Positions 1-12,200 of a DNA stretch of 64,000 nt are shown one piece after another; within the stretch, counting starts at the first letter, position 1; every line of letters begins with the position of its first letter. The notes beneath the pieces were generated by a model, which was not told where the DNA came from, searched no databases, and saw only the letters and a program-made list of their open reading frames with translations. Origin of the DNA: Nephrocerus scutellatus (Eukaryota; Arthropoda; Insecta; Diptera; Pipunculidae); contig OX352763.1 in assembly GCA_947095585.1 (NCBI GenBank), forward strand, positions 119,142,287 to 119,206,286, read 5' to 3'. A program made the position numbers and the translations under genes.

Positions 1-216
1 TTGCTGCTGTTGCATAACTTGGTTTTGTAAATCCCACTGTGGAAGAAAATATGATTATAAGAGGACAATTTGCGACAGACAAGATCCACTTGAATCGACG
101 ACGATACTTACACTGGCGTAGGTTTTGTGGTGCGGTGGGCTTGGTTGGGATTGTACTTGCTTCGCCAGATTGAGACTGACATCAGCGCCCAGCGGACTTT
201 TCAGCTGTCGGCCCAT
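1..216 (-). CDS. nocte: nocte coding exons 5 and 6 (partial)
   Basis: Exon 5 (112-216, 35 codons, MGRQLKSPLGADVSLNLAKQ...) follows a strong polypyrimidine tract and TTAG acceptor and ends at a GTAAGT donor. Exon 6 (1-36) follows a TTCTTCCACAG acceptor and encodes WDLQNQVMQQQQ before the window ends. The introns are 76 bp (217-292) and 75 bp (37-111), typical for flies. Both exons continue the exon-4 frame without a stop. They are too short to stand out as open frames and were found by their splice sites. Confidence 0.8.
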
Positions 217-3200
217 CTAACAGCGACAAGAAGAAAAAGAAAACAAATTGTTAGAGGGCAAATTTGTACACCGTATCGTCTATCACACTAACCGAATCCT
301 GCATATGATTCTGGCCTTGATTCGATTTCATATACGCCTGTGCCGCCTGCTGTGGTCCGCCACGAAATTGATTAATTGCAGCCGCTGTCAGCAGTGGCGG
401 ATTCATAAACTGTGAATTGAAATTGGCAATCTGTTGCGATTGCGGTGGTGGGCCGCCCGTCGGTCCACCTTGATGGCCAGCATGCCCGCCGTACAGTCCA
501 GCCGCAGCGGCTGCCTGCAAACCGTAACTCTGTGATGCTGCTGCTCCAGTTGGGCCTCCATAGAATGGGCCACCCTGACCGCCCGCCGAATTCGAGTAGT
601 AGCTATTGGATTGAAGTTGTGGCGGTGGCGCCTGCTGTGGTGTATACATGTTCATGTATTGTTGCGCACCATATGGACCAGACGCGGCAGCGACAGCGTT
701 ATTCTTTGAACCGATCGTTCCGATTTGTTGTGACGACGGTGGCTTCACCGACGCTGACATCAGAGAATTTGAGTTTGACGAGATGATAACCGTGTTTGGA
801 TTGCTCATTTGTTGGGTCTGATTGAAAGGCGACTGAACGGCGCCGCCCATGCGGAATTGTGACGCCAAATTGGAATACATTTCAGGCGCCGGCGCCGTTG
901 GCATATTCGGAGGTGTCTGCATGTACGCATTGAATGGCCCGCCACCACCAGCAGTGGTGCCATAATGTCCGGGGAACTGTGAGAACTGCGATCGACTCTG
1001 ATCGATCGAATGGAATGGAGCATAGAGACCGCCTTGCGACGGTGGCATTGTTGACGAATTAAAGACCACGGCCGGTGGACTGGGAATTGTCGGGATGCCA
1101 GTGAACTGCGAAGCCTGATAGAAGGGCTGTGGAGCGGCAGCTGCGGCCGCAACAGGATGCATTTGTCCTTGATGCTGTTGCTGTAAATTTGGCGGTGGCG
1201 ACATTCCCATAGCCGACTGATGCATTTGCTGCTGTTGTTTGACTTGCTGCTGTTGCTGCTGCTGCTGCTGTTGCTGTTTTGCAACATCTGGATGCTTTAA
1301 AACTAAATTTGATTGGGGAATTACTTGTCCTGCATGCTGTGGACTGGGACTGTAACCAACAACGGGTGCCTCAATTTCGTTCTGATTTGACACGACAACG
1401 TCTTTTGGTACAACACCACCACCACCACCAACGACGAATTGCTGCTCTAGACTTGGATCGAATGGCGATTGTACATAGGATTGTGGCCCTGGCGATGAGA
1501 GAGCATGTTGCATGTGTATGTTGCCAGCAGCTGTGACGGCATAATGCTGCAGATGTTGCTGTTGCTGATGGTGTTGTTGCTGCTGTTGTTGTTGTGCGAC
1601 CTGCTGCTGTTGCGATGCCACAAAATTCGATGTTAGATGAGGTTCGGGCTCCATAGGTGATTGGTGTTGTTGTTGTGGCTGATGTTGTTGTTGTTGTTGC
1701 TGTTGTTGCTGCTGTTGCGACTGCTGCTGCTGCTGTTGTTGTTGATGTTGTGCGACCTGCTGCTGTTGTGACACTGGTTGCTGCTGTTGCTGTTGTGGCT
1801 GCATACCAGCTGATGAAGCTGAATGCTCAATGACAGTCGGCAGTGGTGCAACACTTTCCCAAACCTTTTTTACGCTTGCGATTTTCATATTAAGGTCAGC
1901 TGTAGAAATTATATTCTGACCGGGTGTCGATGTTGTTTGTGGCTGTTGGTGTTGCTGTTGTTGTGGTTGTGTTTGTTGTGGTGGTGGTGGTGGTTGTTGT
2001 TGTTGTTGTTGCTGCTGATGATGCGATGCGATGATACCACTACCGGCATTCTGTGAATTATCCGAAATTCCATCGGAGGATCCGCTCAAATGGGTGTACT
2101 CAGTTGTGTCACCAAATGTGAAGCCAAGCTTCATATCTTTGTCGTAATCAGTGACAGCGGGTGTCGTTGACATTGCCACATCTACAGGAGTCGTCGCCGT
2201 TGTCGTACCTCCCCCTTTCGCAAATGACATTTGCGAGAGTGCCGTGGTAATAGACTCAGCAGCAGCCGCCGCATGAGCAACTACAATAGCTGGCTCCTTT
2301 GTGGATGACGAATCTATCGAATGGTTTGATACTTGCCGCTTTATCTGTTGCGTCGATTGCGCCTGTGCTTGTGCTGTTTTGTAATTGGTGTTCTCGAAGA
2401 TTATTGTGTTCACTGGAACTGTGGTGCAATCCAAGACACCACTCTTGTCTGTGGCCAATGAGGCCACATTGGACTTGCTACCTGCAGATTTATCACCGAT
2501 AGAGTGCTCTGCTGATTCACCACTTGAGGTGTTTCCATTTCCATCAGTTCCTCCTCGTCGCGAAGTTTCCCACTGTTGCTTGGGAACACGTTGCGGAAGA
2601 CTTCGATTGCCGCCAGCTGAAGAAGCTGTGGCGGAGCATGTTGATGAAGACGAAGATGGTGTCGTTCGTCCACCACCGACATCAATTCCACCAGATGACT
2701 TACTCTTCTGTAGACCGGCGCTGGAATCTTTCTGCTGTTGCTGCAATGGCGATGATACACTAGCAGCACTACCACCACCACCACCAGCAGCAGTTGCTTG
2801 TTTGACGCTGTAACTGCCCGAGTTCGTACTTGGGGATGGATGTTTACTCGTGGATGATGTTTGTTGCTTTGAAGAGGATGTCGACGATAAAGCGGAAGTA
2901 GAAGTATCTTGTTGTTTCTTTGCTGGCGCGGAGGCGTTGCCACGTTGGCCACCACCACCACTACCACCTGCCGACGACGCAATGTGTGAGGAGCTATTGC
3001 TCCTTTGTTGTTGTTGTTGTTGCTGCTGTCCGGAATCCTTTTCCTTGGACAGCGATTTATTGCGCTCCGTATCACGATCATATCCAGATGAAATATCATC
3101 GTTCTTTGCACTTGAAATACTTTCCTTGCGTGAATTTTGATAATTCGTTGAAGATGATGAAGCGGCGCCGCCGCTGCCGCCTCCACCACCACTACCAAAG

Positions 3201-6200
3201 GTCTTTGGTAACGATGTTGATGTTGTGGGTGCTGTTCCGGCTGCTGCTGCCGATGTTGCAGATTTTTTGTCGTCTGTCGGTTTTTTCACAGATGCTCCAG
3301 AGGGCTGTGGACTTTGTTGCTTACTTGTTGTAGAAGCCAACGACGACGATTTATTCCTCTCGTCTCCTGATTCAGTCCCCTTTTTTAATAGGCCTGCACT
3401 GAGAGCGATTTGATTTTGCTTTGTTTTGTCAACTTCGGCAGAAGATGCCACCGATGGCGGAATATCATCGGAATTCTTCTTATCTTTTTCATCATACGAC
3501 TGACGGCCATATTGCCGACCAGAATTCGAGCCCGAGGATAAGCGACCATCGCTACCGCCACCAGAACGACGATAGGAAGAAGAGGATCCACCTCCACTGC
3601 CACGATCCCCAATATTGCTACTTCCGCCACGACCACGCCGCGATGGTTCACCACGCGGTGCAAATCCCTCCTTTGTTCTATCGTCTCCGCCTCCTGCACC
3701 ACCACGATCCCGACGCTGATCACGCTCTCTATTGTCACGATTACCACGACCTATGTGGTCCTAATAATAGAAAAAAAAGAGACAACAAATCAATTAATTT
3801 AAAGAGAGAGAAGGACATTGTTATTCATCACAACCAAAGACATAAACCATCACACTTTGCAGCAGTAAAGGATTTTTTGCCATCTGAGTGTAAATCGTAA
3901 ATGAAGTTATGTCAAAAGATATGAGCCAAAATTTTTAAGACCCTCTCACTCCCCAAGCTTCATTAAGAGACTTACTACCTCCCTAATGAATGATAGTATG
4001 TCCTTAGTGGCAAAGTTTCGCTGATCTGCCGACGAACATATTGTTATGTGGAAAAAAAAACGTCTCCCTTACCAGTTCAATGCTTGACAATCACAGAGAA
4101 TGTGCACGGATGACTCGTCATCCTCCGAGCAGAACCTACATTCCGTGTCTGAGCCCACATTAATTTCGCTAAGAAAGCTCACATGCTTTCTAATGCTATC
4201 CTTCCCAAGATCAAGAAGGAAAAGTACCTGATTAACCGTTTGGATTGTGTAAGCCCTGGGATATTATCCCAATGAGCTCGACGAAGTTTACTTTCCCACT
4301 TCCCAGTAAGGTTCCGTTCGTAAGAACGCAGATTCCGCCCTGGCTAGTTCATCTGCATGTTGCTTGCCTGCAATCCCTTGGTGACCAGAGACTCAACCGA
4401 GCTGAACCCTGTTATGCGTTGCTAGGGATTACAGTGCATCGTAGCAGCATTTAACTGATTTAGAGTCCAGTGTTAATGTTAATCCTAGCGCAGACCTCTA
4501 TGGCATGCAGATCCACCTGGAAAACTTTGGTGTGATGGTCCGAAAACACTAGCTCCTACTACAGGTTACATCTTCGATCCGTCTGTGTACCAGAGCAGAC
4601 CTTTAGCGTCCAGTGCTAGAACACCATTAGACCAGATTGTACGGTCCAATATTGTTATCTCAAATAACCTGCAGAAACAGTACTCCCTGGTCATGGTGTC
4701 GGGGATAGTGCAAAACATATCTCTTTCGGGAATTGAGTCAAGAATTTTTAGCGAATCTAGCGGCAGTCCTCCTGATTGGCAGGGGTGAAAGCCATACGAC
4801 AACCACCCAACCCAACTTGGACAGTCTACTTTTCGTGAAAGGCACTAGAATGGTTTTGCAAGGATTAATGGAAAGTCCTTCTCTACTGCACCATTCTAAG
4901 ACGTGAAGTAACGCATCTTGCATGACATTTGTTATGGTCGTGCTGTGCTAACCGCTTATTAAAATATTGCCAAGTCATCAGCATAGCAAATGACGACGTA
5001 GCCTGATCTATGTAGATCGGCTAGAAAGTTTTCTATGTGTGAGTGACCACAGAAGGGGAGAAAGCACACGTGCGGACAGCCCTTAGCTTAGTGATAACTC
5101 GACTTCCAAGCATGGCCCTAATCCATTTGTTGGTCGAGTCCTCGATACCTCTGCTACTGATTGCTCTTGCTATTAAGTTCCTTCTATTTTTTTAACTAGA
5201 TAGTGAAGGGCACCCTCTGTGCTTTTACCTTTTTTGTAAGCATAGACATATCTAGCAAGGCTTTGATATAAACATCAATAAGTCTTTCCATAATTTTGAG
5301 AACAACTGATGTTAAGACTTATATAGGTCTGTATGATTTAGGCAGCTCAGTAAGCATATCGCCTGAAAGGTCTAAATCACCGTCGTCCGCACTGACGCAC
5401 TGCTGTCGTGGCACTCGATTCATCCATGGCTTCCACACGCCTACAGGACACATTGAGTTCCCTCTCCCCGACTAGCATTTAAAGGTTCCTGTCAGCTTAT
5501 ATAAATTGCAGGCGCGCATACATGGAATTCAGAAATGCCTGCTCAAAGCATCGGAAACAGAAGATGGGTGTCCCACAAGGGGGCGTTCTCTCTCCCATCT
5601 TTTTTAAACTCCCCTAACTTGATAAAAAATAAACTGATAAATTACGCCGATTATTGCTCTGTTGCTACCTCCGGTGCAGATGTAAACGAGGTTATAAATG
5701 GAATAAACTCCTACCTCACACAGCCAGCTGAATTCTTAAAAAAAGGAAAGGAAGCTACGCTGTTCAACTCTTGGATCAAACAACTCAGGCTATCACTTGA
5801 CATTCTCATCAACAACAAAACCACCCCTACAGTGAATAGCCCCAAAATATTCAAATTTGACAACCTCCTTACTAAGTATATGCACGCTACAAATTTTTGC
5901 TGTAAAGCGAGCAGTCAAAGTAGAGTTCTAAGAGCCCTAGCCGGAACCGCATGGGGTAAGAACAAAAGTCACTGTTACGACGTACAAATCTATTGGCCGT
6001 TCAATTACTTACTACGCCGCCCCCACCAGGACGTTATTTTTAAGTGACACTGCGGAACAATTTCCAGTCCAGATAAAATACAGCCCTTCGCATCCTAACT
6101 GGGTGCCCTCCCTAGCTAACCCTATCATCTTTATGCTCTCCGTCACGCCGTTGTCACAACAGCCACTGTAATCCATCCACTGTCCGTTCAGCCTCATATA

Positions 6201-9200
6201 GTATACACATACACTATGAAACAGTCTCTGCAGCAGTCTCTAAATGCAAGGTTAATAGGGTCCTTGGTACACGCCTTCTGTCTATATACAAAAGCAAGAA
6301 GTCTCTGTCCAGGGAAACCCGGACAACCCTGGCACGACTCCTTTCGCTTCTTCCCCTCCCCACCCATCGTCACACTCCACCAACCCTACAGCTACCAATC
6401 CACATCCTGATCCCCTGGGCTATATGAAGGATTTCCGTGCCGAGAATCAGCCTGGCTGTGAGCCCAGTCGCTCACGGAGTATCTGGATACCTGATGCCCT
6501 CCAGACTATGTAGCCTATTGCGGATCTCTATGCAGATGGACCAACCTTACCACTCTTGGGAATCCCAATGACAGATAGAACAAATGTTTCTTTTGCTAGA
6601 TTTGAGATAACTAGCACATAAGCTTTGAAGACCGGTACTTCTTCTTTACCGGATGGTAGTACAGTGCCATTGATGTCTACCCATAATGTTCCTGCAACGG
6701 TGAGTAGTGGTTTACCTACTGCCGACAAGCACAGGTCGGCTTTGACAGTAAGACCTTCTACAAGCAGCGGTACGATTGTGGCACGTCATGGCCCTTACGC
6801 TACCAGTAACCTTGTAGGCGCATCTGATGGATATTCGCGACAACGCACTCTATCTAGATCTTCGTACAAGGACCGGCGAAATGCGGTAAGGAAACTGAAG
6901 GCCATAGGAGCAATTTCGGAGACCAAAAAAAAGCACCGACGCAGGTCACCAAGCTAATAGAGGTCCAAGCCCTTATTGACAAGCACGAAAAACGGACCAG
7001 CGATGACTCTACGGTGGAGAAAATCGATTCGGTTTCAAAAAGACAAAGAGCGTCAAAGAGACAAGAAGAGACCATATTGGTGGACCTCGGGGCTGGACAT
7101 ATTAGGATCAGCTGCAGAAAGCTATTCAACGTAGCACAGGCTACTAGATAAGAAACTGACTGGGATGATTATAAAGCATCCCCAAACTTTATTAAAAAAT
7201 AATTAAGGACAGCCAAGCGCTGCTCTTGGAGACTCTACTGTGGTAAAATAGAAGAATCTTCTGAGGCATCTAGGCTAAGAAAAATGTTCGCAACCAATCC
7301 AATAATGCCGAGCTGCCTGTAAAAACTCGTGGACTACCTCAAGCGAAGAAACGCTCAATCTGCTTTTAGACACCCACTTCACGGGTAGTTCTCATGTTTG
7401 TAGTGAAGTCAGCCTCGATAGGGCAGCAAATGCTCGCATGTTAGTCCTAAGGATCTCAGACGGCACTAATCAGTATATCATCATTCCTGTTAAAGACACT
7501 GGAAAGACTGATCGATATTTACATACGCACATGCATTGACAAAAGACTCCTGTCAACAGATCAGCACGCGTATTGTAGAGGTAAGTCTTTAGAAACAGCT
7601 CTGCATATACTGGTACGTTCTTTTGAACATTCCCTGCACTACTAGGAGTATAAGGAGTACACAATGGTAGTGTTCCTAGACATTGAAGGCACTTTTAACA
7701 ACGTCAAAACATCTGCGATTACGGATGCACTGTCGACTTTGAGGGTGGACCACTCGCTAGGCGAATTGATTTATCTTCTGCCCAGAAGTACCCGACCTGT
7801 CGTATAGATAGTGGTTGTTGTTTAAAAAGAATGACTGTGGTAGAAAGTATCAACCTTACAAATCAGGAGCAGATATGCTCCGTATGCAATACAAGGATCA
7901 ATAGAAACATCTCCTCAGTTAAGTGCAACAACTGCGGAAACTGGTGCCATTTCCAAAGATGCTCAGGCCTAGCCAACATCAGAGACTAGAATCAGAGATT
8001 CATTGCGGAATGCTGGAGCGCACGAGTTCAGCCAACCAACCACGCAACCAACTGGCACTGCTCAGGCCAAAGCCGCATACACGGCAATGCCATCAAATGC
8101 AATGGCTGTGATAACTAGTGTCATCTTAAACCCTGCTCTGGACTTAATTACTGTCGTCAAAGGACCGTCAACTTCCTAGTCCCTGCTGCTCAAACCAACC
8201 ACTACAGACAGCCCCACAACCTGACACTCGAGCCACAGCATCCCCCACAACCAGTCATAACCCGAGAGACAATGTCAACTTGCTCAACAACTCTCCACCA
8301 ACATCAATGGACACACCCCCACCAGCAAACTATCAACAAACCACACATGAACAAGACACACCTTTCGCTTTGATGCATTTGAACTACAACGGCATACGAG
8401 GGAAAGTAATAGAAATCACCAACTATATGGAGAACCATGGTATCTTAATTACTGCGTACAAAAAAACAAAGCTCACCACCTCCTGCTTGTTATCCAGAAA
8501 CACCAATTACATCATCATACGCAAGGAGATAAACAGTGTAGGCGGTGGAGGTCTTGCACTCATAGTGCACAACTCGGTCAACTACAGACTCATGTCGACA
8601 CCGGCATCCACCACACCCGACCCACATCTCGAAACACAAACTCTTGCAGCCAAGTCCAACGACACTCTAATCGAAATCAAAAATGTCTATGTTCCTCCAA
8701 CTGCCTGCTGCACATCCGGCTACCTTCCTTCTTTAGGAAGCTAGGCCTCGGACCGCAACGCTATGGTGCGCCGAAAATTATTATTATGATTGCTGGCACT
8801 CTAATCTAGAGACCGATCGTCGCGGCACGCATATTACTGAGCAAATCGACGAGTCAAAATTTGGTACCATCAATGAAAATTCTCCCATCAGTATCTGAGC
8901 GACTTGCTCCAGCTCCCCAGATATCAGCATAATGAGTGACTCCTTAGCCTGTACATCCTGGAGAACAGATATAGCGTTAAACTCCGACAATATGCCGATC
9001 ATCATCACCGTGGACAAAGCCGATGACTTTGTGTCTGCGGATAAACGCACATTTGTCAATTACGTCAAGGCGGACTGGCCAAGTTTCACCAGGTTTGTCG
9101 ACAGACAATTGGGACAAGAGCAAGCGTGCTACTCTCAGGACACACCACACCACATTCAACCACTACATGTCGTAACTCCCCGCACCACCTACCGGAGTCA

Positions 9201-12200
9201 AATTGATATCGTACACTGACGACTGCACCATTCTTGCCTCGGGCAAGGATCCACCATCCACCATCTGCAGTAACATCAATGCCTCGCCTCGCCTCGATAT
9301 ACTAGAAGACTTCTTTACCACTCGAAATCTAATCTTGTCTCCAGAAAAATCGTCCTCTACACTTTTCACCAGCTGGACCAAAAAAAAAACAAACCTACAG
9401 CTCGACATCTTCATACACGTCAAGGCAATCCCTACAATCAAACATCCAAAGATCTTGGAAATCACATTCGATAATCTATTGGCATTTTGGGCTTATTCAA
9501 AAAACATCAACAAACGAGCCAAGTCTTAAAATCCTTAGCGGGCAGTACATGGGGTCTAGCGATCGGCAGATCGATCTAAATGCCGATCTGGTAGACGGAT
9601 TTGGCCCAAGCCAGTATAGACTGAGAAACATTCTTTGACAATAGCACTTATAATGAAATAAAGTCAGTACTACCAATACTAACAAAAATTTACTATAACT
9701 TGAGCAATGAAAAAATTAAAAAAGTACCTTTCGTGGAACTTTGGGACTGCGATCTGATTTACGTCCATAGCCGTCATCGTCGACATCTTCGGAATTTTCT
9801 GACTCACTCCAATCATTGGCGTAATTTCGGCCTCCTCCACCACCCATGCGCATACCTCCACCTCCTCCTCCGCGACGACTCCATGTACCATGGTCACGCC
9901 CACCACGATACGAACCAGATCCTCCTCCGCCACCACCACCACCATATCCGCGAACCGATGGTGGTCCACGCATATCGCGTCCACCTCCACTACTTCCTCC
10001 TCCTCTGGAGCTATGTCTCTTCGAGTCGCGATCGCGGTCGCGGTCCCGATCGCGGTTTTGTTGAGACGATCGGCTGACGGTGTCATCGGTGGTGTTTCTC
10101 TCATCTGCTGATGATTCCTTTCGAACTGTTGCTGCTGCTGCTGGAGTTACCACTGCACCACCAACAATAGACCTATCGCTTTCGCTTTCTTTACGTTTTC
10201 CGACAGTACTACTACTAGTAGCTGTAGTAGTAGTAGCAGTTGTTGTTTCGGTAGCAGAATCAGCAGCGATGGCTTTATCCTTATTCTCCGGCTTTGGTGG
10301 CAAACTGTCAATGGTTGGTTGTTCCTTATCAACTGAAGTTGTGACAGATGTTGCGGTCGAATTTAAAGATGTCACTGGTGACTCAGGCTCACGTGTCACC
10401 GCTGCTGCCTTTTCATCGCTTGACTCAGACCGGCGCAGAATTTGTGTAGGAACAAATTGGTCACAATACGATTCGCTACTTTTCCGTGTCTCTGCACTTG
10501 GAAGATGCTGTTGCACATGTCGGTGTTGATGTTGCGACTTATCCTCTTTATCGACTGACTCCTCTTCGGAGATACTCTTCTGCTGTTGCGGACGCTGTAA
10601 AATCTGTTTTACTTGAATGGCATCCTCGTTGCCGCCAATGCTGTGGCTTGATGAAAAACTTTCGTCACGTTGCCGCTTTAGCTCGGCGTCTGTTTCTTCT
10701 GCCCACGAAGAAACAATCGACGCGGAGCCAAAATCTTTAACTGAATCACTACCTCCACCGCCAACATACTTTATTGAGTCATCATTCGATGAGACGCTGG
10801 TCTTGCGTTGCGATGAATCTGAAATACTTCGCGACAGCTGATTCTGACTGCCTCCTGCATTGCGCGAGTAATCGTCCCTTCGGCTATCACCGCCACGGCT
10901 GTGATAACGATCGCTGTCATCGCTGTCATTGCGATTTCTTCCACCACCACCACCACCGAATGTAGAACGGCCATAGTGATCACGATCCCTGTGATCGCCA
11001 CCACCACCTCCCCGTCGCATACCCATGTCTTCGCCACCAGTACGACGTTGCGACTGTTGCTGATTCTTTTGATAGTTATGCGAATTTATGTATCTTGCTG
11101 GTTCGTATTGCTGAGAAAATGGAACATTCGCCGTGCATTGGTCACCGCCACTACCATTTCCACCACCACCCACGGATGACGACGACGACGACTGTTGCGA
11201 ACTGTTGGCAGTGATAGATCTGGTGCTGTTTAAAGTCGTCGAGGAGTTACCGCCTTGGTGTTGTTGTTGCTGTTGTTGTTGTTGCATCTGTTGCTGCTGC
11301 TGGCGCTGGAATCGTGGTGGCAAGTTCAACTGGAACATTGAAGCAAACACTGACTTTTGGCCGCCCATTGGTCCACCTCCTTGTGAACCACGGCCATAAT
11401 CACGGTCTCCACCACGGTCTCCACGGTCCCCACCACGGTCTACACCACGGTCTCCACGGTCACCACCACGTTCTCCGCGGTCTCCACGGTCACCACGGTC
11501 AACACCTCGGTCGCCTCGTTCTCGATCGTAGCGGTTGCTGAAATCCCGTCTATCACCACGATCTCCCCGATCAACAATTCGTCGACCTGGTTGCTGTTGC
11601 TGATGTTGTTGCTGAGTGTGACGATAGTCGTCATCGTTGCTGCATGCGGTTGCAGATGTAGTCGGTTGCTGCTGTCCTGATAAATTTTGCTCGGTAACAT
11701 CGCAATTTGCTGCTCCAGCACCTTCTGCTGCTGCCTTCTTGCTATTTAATTTCATTTCAAGCTCTTGAAGCTTCTTGGCGGCCGCCTGCTTGCGTTCGTA
11801 TTCACGCTTTTCTTCCTCTTCTTTGCGCTTGACGCGATCATATAGCTTTCCTTCGTGGGCAATGCCGGAGCTTCCACTGCGATGACCGTTGTGCTGGCGT
11901 ATCGCCGCCGTATCTAGATCCTCACCGCCGTTGTCCCCACCGCCTCTTTCACGATCTCTCTCAGTGCTGTCTCGTATTTCGCGATCACTACTGTCACGTT
12001 GCGGTTGCTGCCCTGAACTACGTACCCAAGTAGAACCCGCCCGTCCTGTGTCATCATGCTGTTGATCATGCTTCGTGGACAAAGAACGTTGCTGCTGGTG
12101 TATTGTATTTTTTCGACTATCGCCGCCACCCGCTGTTTGTCCACCACTTGTACTTGTTACGCTTTTGGTAAATACTGATCTTTCCCGGTCTGCTATTGGT

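Noticed and set aside
445..3413. Several plus-strand open frames opposite nocte exon 4
   Set aside because: They are antisense shadows of CAG/CAA and GGN-rich codons of the minus-strand exon, with poly-Leu/Val/His composition and no recognisable domain.
251..3451. Taking 251 as the nocte C-terminus and 3451 as a start
   Set aside because: The frame continues upstream to a splice acceptor at 3760, and the 3451 codon is an internal GTG. At the 3' side, exons 5 and 6 continue the frame after a good acceptor.
6528..6728. 66-codon minus frame possibly from an LTR-element protease
   Set aside because: Only a vague resemblance to an aspartic-protease region. No catalytic Asp-Thr-Gly could be found, and the plus strand fits LINE debris.
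11395..11580. CRISPR-like or satellite array
   Set aside because: It is in-frame coding sequence of nocte encoding GDR repeats, with no spacer structure.
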